DNA from: Amia ocellicauda
Lineage: Eukaryota; Chordata; Actinopteri; Amiiformes; Amiidae
Direction of reading: 5' to 3'
Assembly (NCBI RefSeq): GCF_036373705.1
Contig: NC_089863.1
Coordinates: 9,159,357-9,223,356 of the forward strand
Length of the DNA stretch: 64,000 nucleotides
Shown here piece after piece: positions 12,878 through 22,746 of this stretch. The notes under the pieces were generated by a model, which saw only the letters and a program-made list of their open reading frames with translations, ran no database searches and had not been told where the DNA came from. Made by a program: the position numbers and the translations under genes. The first letter of the stretch is position 1. Each line of letters begins with the position of its first letter.

Positions 12878-13381
12878 AGGAGAGAGTGCCCCCTGCTGTA
12901 TTGTTATTGATACAGTCTCTCTCTCTTTAGGGGAATACCGGCGGTTGGTTGCTTTACTTTCAGTTTGTGAGTCTGAGTGAAGGAGGGAGGGAGTGTCTGA
13001 GAGAAGGAGAGAGACAGACTGTGGGGCCCAGCAGCATGACACGGGGCTTTTCCTTCCTTTGTCTTCCTGTCCATCTCACCCTCTCTGCCCTCTTTCGGCC
13101 TCCACCATCCCTCCTGTGCTTGTTGCACAATAAACCCAAAGATGAACCCAGAGCCCAGACTCACCGTGCGGCGCATTCCAAGTGTGTGTGCGCAAAGTGT
13201 GCCAGGGTGTGCGCAAACTGCACATGTGTAGGGCAGCCCCAGCGTGTGAAGTGTGCGTCAGTGTGAGTGTGCGAGAGTGATCAGGCAGTGCAGGGGTGTG
13301 TTACAGGGGGAGTGAGATGGGGCCCGGGCCTACCTTGCTCCGGTTGCTCTTGTGTATCTTCAGCCCGCAGGACTTAGACAT
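2665..13381 (-). CDS. psme2: Proteasome activator complex subunit 2 (PA28-beta)
   Basis: PA28 alpha/beta caps the 20S proteasome, opens its gate and favours peptides for MHC class I; it is cytoplasmic and interferon-gamma inducible in mammals. Eleven coding exons, in transcript order: 13334-13381, 12752-12784, 12576-12638, 12370-12456, 11315-11363, 11072-11169, 3619-3687, 3427-3494, 3264-3318, 3059-3145, 2665-2745. Together they give 245 codons, close to the mammalian 239. Features: the DIPIPDPP segment before a lysine-rich loop (exon 5, a run of K), then the helical activator domain with the conserved [20 protein letters not shown] block, and the C-terminal tail [10 protein letters not shown] that fits PSME2 rather than PSME1 or PSME3. 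All donors and acceptors are GT/AG and all phases agree. Intron 6 (3688-11071) is 7.4 kb because of transposons. The start is the ATG at 13381, 170-195 bases from an ISRE-like site. Confidence 0.96.
2770..3035. repeat. (CTGA/CACA)n minisatellite in last PSME2 intron
   Basis: Irregular repeats of cactgactgactgacagaca and variants. They make long open frames on the minus strand that are not genes. The same GTCA/CTGA core recurs in introns of RNF31, RABGGTA and TGM1 and in front of IRF9. Confidence 0.85.
3795..4215. repeat. Dispersed repeat R1, second copy
   Basis: About 400 bases in direct orientation to 1939-2345, with the same accatggt units followed by the same unique tail. It lies inside PSME2 intron 6, while the first copy lies beyond the gene's 3' end. 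Confidence 0.8.
4291..4459 (+). repeat. Left arm of a long inverted repeat
   Basis: Matches the reverse complement of 10655-10983, sharing for example gcgttttgctttacagga, ttgcgaatttgtcgtgccat and cttatttttgtgtcttatcc. The arms enclose a LINE piece and the gypsy element. They may be the ends of an older DNA transposon of about 1.4 kb (after removing gypsy), but no target duplication was confirmed. Confidence 0.75.
4690..4870 (-). mobile_element. 3' end fragment of a CR1/Rex-like LINE
   Basis: Begins agaacatgagaaagtataca and runs through gagaggaggccatttgaccc. This is the reverse complement of the 3' end of the LINE at 49036-49345. Only the tail is present, as is usual for 5'-truncated LINE insertions. 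Confidence 0.65.
5224..5830 (+). repeat. 5' LTR of the gypsy element
   Basis: 607 bases starting TGTGACAG and ending CTTCACA. Contains a poly-A run near 5243 and an AATAAA at 5733-5738 (ttaaacta context gtaaataaac). The last 381 bases match the 3' LTR remnant. Confidence 0.9.
5833..5850 (+). other. Primer-binding site
   Basis: TGGTGTCAGAGAAGTGGG begins two bases after the LTR, the normal place for the tRNA primer site. TGGTGTCAGA-type sites are usually assigned to tRNA-Leu; the tRNA identity is from memory and not checked. Confidence 0.65.
5911..7269 (+). CDS. Gag-protease polyprotein of the gypsy element
   Basis: 452 codons. Gag forms the particle that packages the element RNA. The first 230 residues look like a retrotransposon capsid region. 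A single CCHC zinc knuckle for RNA binding is at C276, C279, H284 and C289. An aspartic protease active site DTGS is at residues 332-335. The frame ends at 7269. The pol frame opens only at 7280, in another frame with no overlap, so normal -1/+1 frameshifting is not obvious and a small indel near 7260-7280 is possible. Confidence 0.88.
   Translation: MANLEALVHALTNATAVQQETNRIHTEELQAAKAEREAMFRSIRSTHVLNKMTAGDDVEAYLLAFERTATQEAWPRDKWAGILAPFLVGDAQKAYSDLTPSDADEYDTLKAEILARAGVTSALRAQKFHAWTYDTARPPRSQLFDLIHLASRWLSPDVHSSHKVVEVLVMDRYLRALPASLRKWLGQGNPATLDEFISLVERQLAAEELVRSTTPPGHTPRTPDPTGGRQPPHMQMGKPLTKRNDGRQEAVKGQWQGPGAGLTHMREGVDYTYYRCYKCNNMGHIARNCPQTEELMQCNTGQQFCGSIAIPREPPCLAEVGVNGNKVTALIDTGSSMTLVTSDLVTANQIDKHLTVGITCIHGDIKRYPTTLATMEFKGHVTQLWVGVVNKMPHKVILGRDFPGFKEVVQSMGQLDDPASTNIVERATAESLFTVFPFMEAIFEGPRLKKSV
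7322..10147 (+). CDS. Pol polyprotein: integrase, reverse transcriptase, RNase H (3' truncated)
   Basis: About 941 codons counted from a GTG; the first ATG is at 7337. Order: HHCC zinc module (about residues 125-165, ending CKSCPEC), integrase core with D194, D253 and E289 (35 residues between the last two), a chromo/GPY-like tail (YHVNLLKPW), then reverse transcriptase with YIDD at 695-698, and RNase H with its aspartate near 846 (QTDASD). RNase H stops at KDRNADV and continues into LTR sequence until a stop at 10145-10147, so its C-terminus is lost. The catalytic core residues are all present. Confidence 0.92.
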   Translation: MLLLAMGKRTAKGVSTQCSPREILDETGEEVIDLGKNRTETWYDTFQPSTRNFGREQSQDPTLVHVRGKVVTINDVPVENAIVNPHEHFIVKNDLLYRVTIINGSHVEQLLVPRAYRLRVLRLAHNHLFGAHLGSEKTLQRITQRFYWVGINKEVENFCKSCPECQRASPRPHLRAPLQPMPIIEVPFERVAMDLVGPLNKSARGHEYILVILDYATRYPEAIPLRTMASKTIAKELIQVFATVGIPKEILTDQGTPFVSRLMQDLCKMLQIKPIKTSVYHPQTDGLVERFNKTLKSMLKKVISKDGKDWDLLLPYLMFAVREVPQSSTGFSPFELLYGRQPRGILDIAREAWEKQSNEGKNLIDHILQMQDRIDRITPIVTKHLQQAQGRQAQQYNKTAKIRQFQPGDRVLVLVPTPESKLFAHWQGPYEVIEAVGPVNYKVRQPDKRKKEQLYHVNLLKPWIEREGLLGGSGQGNCCPTQIQIKGGSDNREETGPVNIGPELTPKRVQEVHELIRRRRDVSSSTPGRTKAIAHDIITAPGVRVKIRPYRVPAAQKAEVYKEIELMKALDVIEESHSPWCSPYLMVAKPNGTWRFCNDFRQLNAVSKFDAYPMPRVDELIERLGKAWYLITLDLTKGYWQIPLTPAAHEKTAFATPFGLFQYKVMPFGLHGAPATFQRLMDKILQPHLDYASAYIDDIVIFTETWDDHLSKVEAVLSSLKQAGLTANPDKCFVGLQEAKYLGYVVGGGVVKPQVSKVEAIKSWPIPRTKKQVRAFLGLAGYYRRFVPEFSTIAAPLTDLTKKMAPVKVQWTVETEAAFRMIIKSLCSEPVLTVPDFTKRFIVQTDASDIGLGAVLSQIVDGTEHPVMYLSRKLLPRETRYAVVERECLAIKWALNSLKYYLLGREFSLVTDHSPLVWMKDHKDRNADVVFELTVWFVLTV
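10106..10476 (+). repeat. 3' LTR remnant
   Basis: 371 bases matching 5450-5830 of the 5' LTR with a 10-base tandem difference (ttgggttcgg twice on the left, once on the right) and few substitutions. The first 226 bases of the LTR, the polypurine tract and the end of RNase H are missing. The junction falls at gttgtttttga. Confidence 0.88.
10655..10983 (-). repeat. Right arm of a long inverted repeat
   Basis: Inverted partner of 4291-4459. It has about 130 extra bases (roughly 10700-10850) not present in the left arm, so one arm gained or lost sequence. Confidence 0.72.
11410..12340. repeat. Possible hAT-like transposon remnant in PSME2 intron 5
   Basis: Starts agggctcccactaattact with the tagtcgagtatt/gtcgattattctgacgat pattern common at the ends of hAT elements. 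A reading frame of no recognised domain lies near 11844-12035. I could not identify the right end, so this is a weak call. Confidence 0.3.
12457..12510. repeat. (GA)n microsatellite forming an intron polypyrimidine tract
   Basis: On the minus strand this is (CT)n directly before the acceptor of the PSME2 exon 12370-12456, preceded by gattaaccc. A similar (GA)n at 12813-12871 lies just upstream of exon 12752-12784. Confidence 0.85.
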
Positions 13382-13550
13382 CGTGGAGATGCGACCGGCC
13401 GCACAGACAACAACGGGTCCAGATCAGGGGCGCTTAGTGCTGGGAGTGGGGAGCTGCTGGGTGTGCTGATCTCCACCGTACCTCTCTCTGTCTCTATCCC
13501 TCTCTCTGTCTGTCTGCTCCCGTCTCTCTCTCACACTCACTTTATTTTCT

Positions 13551-13575
13551 GTTTCTTTCAAACTTTCGGTTTCGG
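13551..13575 (-). promoter_or_regulatory. ISRE/IRF-like site in the PSME2 promoter
   Basis: The minus strand reads CCGAAACCGAAAGTTTGAAA followed by GAAAC. It holds GAAACCGAAA, which fits the GAAANNGAAA core of interferon-stimulated response elements, with further GAAA repeats. It lies 170-195 bases upstream of the PSME2 ATG. PA28 genes are known interferon targets; binding here is inferred. Confidence 0.6.
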
Positions 13576-13599
13576 GATGTTCACCTGACTCACTGAGAC

Positions 13600-14170
13600 T
13601 AGGGGCCGTGTGTAAAGAGCACTGTGTGAGCCGGCAGCCACATTGCTGTGATGTGTGGAGGAGTGATTTAGTGAGTGTGTGTGTGTGTTAGAGAGAGAGA
13701 GAGAAAGATAGAGAGAGGGAGAGATCTACTGTGCAGATGGATCCGTTTTCGCTGTTTATTTCTATACGAGGTTTAGGGACCGTCTATAAATTACTAATAA
13801 AGTACGCCTATATAACAATAATAAACAGTATTATTAAAGAAAATGTGTATGCATCAATCACTGCTACTATCACCACTACTACTACTGCTAATAATAATAA
13901 TAACGGCACAAATATAATTCAATGTTCTACTCTAGTACTGCCAGTGCTACTATTCTTACTATTATTGTTACTCAATTACATCCAGGGTGACTTACAATAC
14001 TGTTACAATATATCACTTTTTTTTTTTTTTTTTTTTTTTACTACTGCTAGTAATGCTGATGATTATTAAGAGTTATTATTACACTGCAGGGGCTCACAAA
14101 TAATTAATCACGACAGCCGGATTATTTCAGTCACTTCCTCACCCCGGGGGGAGGCTGGCCCAAGCGCTAT
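13600..14170. other. AT-rich spacer between PSME2 and RNF31
   Basis: Short GA and trinucleotide (TAC/AAT) runs and a 20-base T tract at about 14019-14039. No gene or convincing mobile element seen. Confidence 0.5.
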
Positions 14171-14359
14171 AAATATTTGTATCAGCCGACTGATATTCGA
14201 TACCCAGCGTCGCCGTCCCCTTTAAATACCAAACGGGGAACTTGTGATCTCGGCGATAGTCAACGGCCGCCATCTTGGCTCTGCCTCCCCGCGGGCCAGA
14301 TCAACAGCGGCCGACGGGGAGCTGGAGCCACAATGGCGGACACAGGGAAGGCAGTTTCC

Positions 14360-14386
14360 GAAATTGAAAGTGCACGGGGAAATTCC
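14360..14386 (+). promoter_or_regulatory. IRF-like and NF-kB-like sites upstream of RNF31
   Basis: GAAATTGAAAG at 14360-14370 fits GAAANNGAAA, and GGGGAAATTCC at 14376-14386 contains the kB consensus GGGAAATTCC. Two YY1-like motifs (gccgccatcttgg near 14270, acaatggcgg near 14332) lie just upstream, typical of housekeeping start regions. A probable 5' untranslated exon ends at 14553 (donor gtaag at 14554), making intron 1 14554-14980. Confidence 0.55.
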
Positions 14387-14981
14387 ACCCACTCCCTCCC
14401 TTTCTTGCTATGAGTCGTTGTTTTCGAAACTTACAAACTGTGTTTCCGGGTGGTAGCCGGAGATCGACCCTCTCTCTCCCCCGGTTCTCTCCTCAGGGGT
14501 ACTGAGAGAGGAAGAGGAAGACGAAGAGAGGACGAAGGACGAGAGAAGACAGGGTAAGACAGAGAGAGAGAGAGAGGGACAGAGAGAGTGACAGCTCTCG
14601 TCCACAACATGAGTTACATTACAACAACAACAACTACAGCTACTACTGCGAGTAGAAGACTAGTGCTGTACTATAACTGCTACTACTACTGGTAGTAGTG
14701 ACTGCTCTGAGCCCACTTTACCATCAGTACTATATCATTACTGACTGTCAGTCCTGCTGTGTGTACTGCTGTACTGTTTGTACTGCTGTTCACTGACCAG
14801 TCGTGCGAATAATAATAGTAAGATCATGATTATTGTTAATATAAACCAAACCCTCTGTTAGAACTCACTACTTTCTTCTCTCCCTGTCACCCTGTATTCT
14901 TCTCCCTCTCTTTCTCTTTCTGTTTCTCTCTCCCCCCCCCCCCCTCCATGCTCCTTCCCCATTCTCCCTCCCTGACCCAGG

Positions 14982-17900
14982 ATGAAAATGCCCTCAGATC
15001 TGGACCGCCTGGAGGAGCTGAGGGCCAGGGCCGAGACGTTGCTGGCGTCCGGCTCCGCCCAGGAGGTGCGCCCGGCCGTGGAGGAAATGGCCTCCCTGCA
15101 CCTCCCCCTGTCGGACAAATACCGGCACATCGCCGCCGAGGCCATGGTCAGGGAGAACGGAGGCGGGGCTTCTGACACCGAGGTGAGATGCCGGCCGGCC
15201 AGTCGGTGATCCCGGCCATCGAGTCGGTGTCTCGGGGGTTGAGATTGTGATCACTGTATTGATATTAAATGGACAGATTACAGTCTGTGTTCAGGAGAGA
15301 AATGGGTCACAGAGAACAATGACATCACTCTCTCTCTCTCTCTCTCTCTCAGTCTATGTCATCTCTGCAGAAGCTCTCGACCGCTCTTAACATCTTGGAG
15401 AAGTACGGCTGTAACCTGGTGTCCCCGGGCCGGCCGCGGTACTGGAGGACCGTCAAGCACAACAACCCGGTGTTCAGAGCCACGGTGGACTCCATCACTG
15501 TGAGAGAGAGAGAGAGAGGGGGGTTGTGGGGTTGTGTTGCTGTTGTTGTGGTTGTGTAATTGCTGGGGGGAGAGGTGCTACAGTACCGTATGGTACAGCA
15601 GGGGCGTCGGGCGTTAAATCTCCCTCTGTGTCTCAGGGGGGGCGCGCCGTGCTGTGTCTCTACGGCTACTCCAATCAGCAGTCGGACGGGCTCAGCTTCC
15701 CCGAAGACGTGAAGGAGCCCGACACCCTGAAGGTGGCCGCGGTGACGCTGGAGGTCATGACCCTGCGACTGGAGCTGGACATACTCATCAAGGTACAGCA
15801 TGAACGTTTTTTTTTTATTGGCGTTGTTAATTAGTTAATTTGGTTTATTGTTTAATTGGTTAATTGCTGAGCTGGTTACTTGTCTTAATCGTGGAACTGA
15901 GTAGAGCTGAGATGTTTGTTGGGTATTTGTAAATGGATAGGTGGTTTCTGGTGTAATTGGAGACTGGTGTTAATTAGTTAATTAGCTGATGGGTTAATTG
16001 CTGCGGCTGATGTTGGCAGGGAGTGCACCCCCACCCTGCAGTGTTCCAGGACGTCACGATGGCCAGCGTTCAGCAAGGGGAGACCTTACCACAGGTCAGA
16101 CTCTCGCTCTCTCTCTCTCTCTTTCAATGCAATTCAATTTCAATTTAAGGTGCTTTATTGGGAAATCTGTGTTGCCAAAGCAATTGGACATTACATACAT
16201 GTATTGAAAATAAATAAAATAATACATCACAATGCTTTATAAAATTGTATATATAAATCTCACTCTCTCGCTCTCCCTCTTTCTCTATCTCTATATATTC
16301 CTATCTCACTCTACACTCTCTCTCTTTCTACACTCTCTCGCTCTCCCTCCCTCTCTTGATACTATTTCATGATACTATGTAATGATTGTTGTTCCTGTGA
16401 TAACGATGCTGTGCTGTTGTGATGTTTGGTTGTGTTGTTGCGATATTCTGACGTTGCACTGTGATGGTCTGTGTGAGGCTGTGTTTTTTGTTGTCATATT
16501 CTGTTGTTGTGATGTTGTGTTGTTGTTGCTGCTTTTCAGGCTCCCGTGGTTGCCAGCCCGGACTCTGTACTGGCTGGGGGGGCAGCTGGGAACATGGTAA
16601 CAGAGACGGACTCCATCCCGCTACAGTACCCCCTGACTATTGGCCCCGCCCCCATAATGTCCCCCACCCACGTCCCCGCCCAGTCGCTCCGAGCCACGCC
16701 CCCTTCACTGCCCCCCAACTCTCACACAGGTACACAACTCCCCCTCTCTGCCTGTGTGTGTTTGTGTTTCACAGTGATCACACTGTATTGATATTAAATG
16801 GACCGATTACAGTCTGTGTTCAGGAGAGAAATGGGTCACAGAGAACAATGACATCACTGTGACATCACTCTCTCTCTCTTGCCCCACCCTACCCTTTCCC
16901 TCACTCAGTAGGGGAGTGCAGTGTCTGTGGTAACACCCCGACTCTCTCCTGCCCTCCCTGTGGCTCCACCCTGTTCTGCGAGACATGTGACCTCGTGTTC
17001 CACCGCCACCCAGGGAGAGCCAATCACAACAGAGAACCCCTCCGCAATGTGCCTGGTGAGCGAATCGCTATGGAGTCGCCAATTAATCAATTACTAATCA
17101 ACAAAGACTGATTAGCCCAGTCAGTGTATCAGGGGTTAAAGGATAACCCTCTCTCCCCCTCTCTTTCCCTCTCTTTCTCTCTCTCTCTCACCCTACAGAC
17201 AGCTGCACCATTTGTGGAATATTCCCCGTCTCCGTCCACTGCCCCTCCTGCATCCAATGGCTGTGCTCAGACTGTGACCGACTGTACCACAGTCACCCGG
17301 CCAGGGGGGGACACCGGCGCAGCTCTGTGGCATCTCCCAGCCCCCGGAGGCTCCAGAGCTGCAGGTGAGAGAGAGAACGAGAGAGAGAGGTGGATACTGT
17401 GGGTGGATACTGTCCTACAGTGTCCAACAGAGATGGAGTATTGAGCGAGACCCTGTCCTGGTCTCCAGACCGGCATTAAGGCCAAACTGTGGGGTCTTGG
17501 TCTCGGCACCTCTGGTCTGGATCAGGGTCTCGGCATGTCAGTCGAGGGTACATAGATTGTATAAAAATAGATTGCCTTTCGATTTCGGACAGACTCGGAC
17601 TCACCCCAGGGGGAACACCTGACCGATCGAACTTCCATGATTGGTTGGCCTCCTCTATATAAACAGGAAGCCAACAGTCTTTGTTGGTTGGAAAGGCAGG
17701 TAAAGGCCGGTAAAGGCCCCTGACTGTTGGCTTGTTAGTGTTTATTTAAAGCAGGGTTTCACAAGGTCTGGTGATGGAGGTCCAATTTCCAGAGGTTGCA
17801 CAGGATGGGAGGCCGCAGTAGAACATTAACCACAGATAAAAATGATATATGTCCTGAATCATACCTATTTATTTTATTTATATATTTCTGTTAGGGATCT

Positions 17901-20900
17901 TCTATTAACTTTAATTGTTGTTTTATTATTTCCCCCCAGATTACATGTACAATTTGTAACGGAACAGTCTCAGAAAGTGTAAAAATATAGTAAAGGTTCA
18001 GAAAAGGGTTAGGCTTTGGGGGGCCACACCAAACATCCTTGAGGGCCGCATTTGGCCCCCAGGCTGCACTTTGAGACCGCTGATTTGAAGTGTTTGTAGA
18101 GAGGGACAGAAAAATTTAAGTTAGGCTCCAGTTTTTTGTTAGTTTTGTTTTTTTATTTCTGTTTTCCTTTCACCACCTGAGCACTGTATATAATACATAA
18201 CCTCCCAGGCACCATGTCCACCCCACACGGTGTCACTATACTGACAAGACAACATTGTAGAGGGAGATTTTACTTGTAATATTTTGTTTATATCATTAAA
18301 AGGTTCCATGTTGTTAGTTCCATTTTGTCAATAAAGCCATCGCTAGTTTGCAGGTACTCCTTTCTGGGGGATACTTTAATTATTTGTTTCTTGGCATTGT
18401 ATACAGCTTGTCTTGAGGTTGTGTCAGTCAACACAAACAGTGTGATGGTTGTGTGTTTTGGGGCACAGGCATTTGGTGGAGGATTTAAAACAACAGCTTT
18501 GATAATATCTGTTGCCTGAAGTATGCTGACCAGCAGTGAATATCCTTTTGACCAGTGCCACATAAGTAGATTTCAACACCTCAAGCACAACGACCACAGT
18601 AATAATCAATCTCAGTTATTGGTTAAGTGTTATACATGTGGTAATTCTGGGTTTTAACAAGATGAAGTCACTTCTGATAGAAAAGACCTCATTGTCTGTC
18701 TCTGAAGATATAAAAAGGCGTCTCCAACTCAAGTCTTGAGATCGTTTCTTCATTTCGTGTGAGAGGAGGCTCCGGGATGACCTGGATTTATTTTGTTTGT
18801 AATAAACTTGTTACTTCTTCACTGGTGGGTGCTGAGAATGTCTGAAACCTGTACAACATTGTAAGGGATCGTGACACACTATGTTTCTCTATGTTCCTCA
18901 AATCTGTATGTAAAGTATATTGATCTCGCTCTCGACCCATTCAGACTTGGTCTTGATCTGGGACTCGGGTCACCTGGTGTCCAGTCAGTATTGTCAGTCA
19001 GTCAGTCAGTGTTGTCAGTGTTAATCTTGTGATCTCTCTCTCTCTCTCAGCCCTGCTCAGTCTGTGTGTGTGCGGTCGCTCTCGGGGCGCTGGGTGTGTG
19101 TGTCCTGCTCCAGTGTGAACGAAGGCGTGGCCGCTCTGTGCTTGTGCTGTGAGCGACCTCGCGCCGCGCCACCCCCTGCTGCCCGGGAGGACACACTGCC
19201 ACCTGTCACTCTCTCTTGCCAGACCAGTGAGTATGAGTGTGTCAGAGAGTGTTGTGTGTGTCTGAGAGTCTGTATTTACCCTTCTCTCTCTCAGGCAGTG
19301 AGTGGTGCTGTCAGAGCTGTACAGTGCTGAATCCCAGCAGCAGTGTCCTGTGTGAGGTGTGTGAGCGCCCCCGCCTGGCCACACGCCCCCCAGCTCTGTC
19401 AGGGCCACCCCCCCAACCCCTGAGCTCCCCTCCGCCCGCTGCCATGACAATGCCTGCGCAGGTACACTCTATCTCTCTCAGTGCAGTGTTAATGTGCTGT
19501 AGTGTTCAGTCAGTGTGTCTGTATTAACCCTCTCTCTCAGTGCAGTGTTAATGTGCTGTAGTGTTCAGTGTGTCTGTATTAACCCTCTCTCTCTCAGTGC
19601 AGTGTTAATGTGCTGTAGTGTTCAGTCAGTGTGTCTGTATTAACCCTCTCTCTCTCAGTGCAGTGTTAATGTGCTGTAGTGTTCAGTCAGTGTGTCTGTA
19701 TTAACCCTCTCTCTCTCAGTGCAGTGTTAATGTGCTGTAGTGTTCAGTCAGTCAGTGTGTCTGTATTAACCCTCTCTCTCTCAGTGCAGTGTTAATGTGC
19801 TGTAGTGTTCAGTGTGTCTGTATTAACCCTCTCTCTCTCAGTGCAGTGTTAATGTGCTGTAGTGTTCAGTCAGTGTGTCTGTATTAACCCTCTCTCTCTC
19901 AGTGCAGTGTTAATGTGCTGTAGTGTTCAGTCAGTGTGTCTGTATTAACCCTCTCTCTCTCAGTGCAGTGTTAATGTGCTGTAGTGTTCAGTGTGTCTGT
20001 ATTAACCCTCTCTCTCTCAGTGCAGTGTTAATGTGCTGTAGTGTTCAGTCAGTGTGTCTTTATTAACCCTCTCTCTCTCAGTGCAGTGTTAATGTGCTGT
20101 AGTGTCAAGTATAGATCATACCTCTCGCTCTCTCTCCCCCCCTCCCCCCCTTCCCTCAGTGGGTGTGTCAGTTCTGCACCTTCGTGAACGCCAGCTCTGG
20201 TCCTGTCTGTGAGATGTGCAACCTGGCCCGTCCAGACCACGCCCCCGCGCCTTCCCAGTATCCCGTCACCCCGGCGACCAAGGAGCCCCCGGCTCCCATC
20301 ACGCCCTCGAAGCCAGCAGCCCCGCCCATCCCCACGCCCAGGAAGAATGCTGACTGGCTGAGGCAGAGCCGGATGAAGGAGGATGGGCTGAAGCTCATCA
20401 GGATGATCCGAGTGGGTGGAGCTTCAGTCTGTAACGGTTGCGGTTGTAGATGTTGTGTAGAGTAAAACAGTGCAAAATTACACTGATCCTCTCTCTCTCT
20501 CTCTCTCTCTTTTCCTTTTTCCCGCTCTCCGTCAGGAGGGGGAGAGCCGGGGCTTCAGTCCCGAGGAGGTGTGGGCGGCGGCCAATTGCTCGGAGAGCAG
20601 TGAGCCCTGTGATTGGCTGAGGGTGGAGCTGCCGCACATGCTGGAGGAGTTGTGCGAAGCGGCTCGTTTCGATCTGCAGGGGGCAGCGCTGTCCCAGCAG
20701 GAGGCCAAAGAGGCCTGGATCAGAGCCGGGGGGCAGAGAGACAGGGCCCTGATCCTGGCCCTCAGAGACAGACAGGCCAAGGTAAAGGGGGAGGAGGCAG
20801 TCAGTGCGTCAGCCAGTCAGTCACTCAGTGTGTCACTCAGTCAGTCAGTTTGTCAGTCACTCAGTGTTAATTTTGTGATCACACTGTATTGAAATTCATT

Positions 20901-22712
20901 GTCAATTCTGGTTTCTCTCTCTCTCTCTCTCTCTCAGGTGCGGGAGCTGCAGGCAGTGGGCATGTGGGGGGGGCAGTGTGCCGAGGCCTTGCGGCGCAGC
21001 GGGGGCTCTGTGCGGGAGGCGCTCTGTGAGCTGCAGCGCCCCCTGCTGGAGCCCTTCCATCAGCGCCTGTGGAGCCAGGACTGCGAGCCAGCCATCGATG
21101 TCAAGCACACGGACAAACAGGTCAGAGAGAGAGCAAGAGAGGGAGTGTGTGTGTGAGTGAGTCACGCTGTGTCTCTGTGTGAGTGCGTGTATTTCTGTGT
21201 ATATTAACTCTCTCCCTCACCCCCTCACCCCCCTCTTCCTCCCTCTGTGTAGCGGGTGCTGCGCAGATTGCTGGCTGTGTTCGAGCTGCCCAGCTGGGGG
21301 CGCTGTGAGCTGGCCCTGTCGTTGCTGCAGGAGCCCGGCGCCCCCTACGGGCTGGAGGACGTGGTGCAGGCCGTGCGTGAGTCACATGACCGGGATCTCA
21401 TCCACCGGCTGCTGGCCAAGGAATGTCCCATCTGCATCACTCCATACCCCCAGAGCAAGGTGTGTCCCTCTGTCTGACTGTCAGTGTGTCCATCAGTCTG
21501 CCTGACTGTCTGTCCCTGTGTATCAACCCTCTTTCCCTCTCTCTCTCTCTCTCTCGCTCCCTTTCCCTATGTGCAGATGCGGGCTCTGACCTCGTGTCAG
21601 TGCAGCGTGTGCTCCAGCTGTTTTCAGCAATACTTCACCATCACCGTGAGGGACAGACACATCAGGGAAATGGTGTGTCCAGTGTGTGGACTGCCCGACA
21701 TCAACGAGCAAGCCCAGCTCAACAGCTACTTCTCCACGCTGGACATCCAGGTCTGACAACATTGTTTGATTCAAAATGCAGCCAACAATGTGGAAACTAG
21801 CCGCCATTTCGGCTCCAGAGGCACACCAGATGCGGCACTAGTTTTTCCCAGAGTTCTAGAGTCTCCATTTGGGAACACAAGCTTCCTACAGTGTGCTGCA
21901 GCTGTGCGGCACTGCTGTCTTACAGTGCTGTGTGACAGTGCTGTGCTGTGGTGGTGTTGCAGTTGCGTGACAGTGCTCTGTTGTTGCAGTTGCTTGACAG
22001 GGCTTTATTGCTGTGTTTTTGTATTTGCATGACAATGCTGTGAAGTTGTTGCAGTTGCTTGATAGGGCTTCATTGTTGCATTGTAGTTGCGTGACAGGGC
22101 TGTGTTTTTGCAGTGGCGTGACAGGGCTGTGTTGTTGTGTTGTTGCAGTGGCTTGACGGGACTGTGTTGTTGTGTTGTTGCAGTGGCTTGACGGGACTGT
22201 GTTGTTGCAGTGGCGTGACAAGGCTGTGTTGTTGCAGTGGCATGATAAGGCTGTGTTGTGTTGCAGTGGCGTGACAGGGCTGTGTTGTGTTGCAGTGGCG
22301 TGACAAGGCTGTGTTGTTGCAGTGGCGTGACAGGGCTTGGTTGTTGTGTTTTTGCAATGGCGTGAGAAGACTGTGTTGTGTTGTAGTTGCGTGACAAGGC
22401 TGTGTTGTGTTGTAGTTGCGTGACAGGCTGTGTTGTGTTGCAGTGGCGTGACAGGGCTGTGTTGTGTTGTAGTGTAATGACAGGGCTGTGTTGTGTTGCA
22501 GTGGCGTGACAGGGCTGTGTTGTGTTGTAGTGTAATGACAGGGCTGTGTTGTGTTGCAGTGGCATGACAAGGCTGTTTTGTTGTGTTGTTGCAGTTGCGT
22601 GACTGTCTGGAGCCCGAGGTGTACCAGCTGTTCCACCAGAAGCTGACGGAGCAGGCGCTCATACAGGATCCCAAATTCCTCTGGTGTACACACGTTAGTA
22701 CCCAACACACAC

Positions 22713-22746
<34 letters not shown>

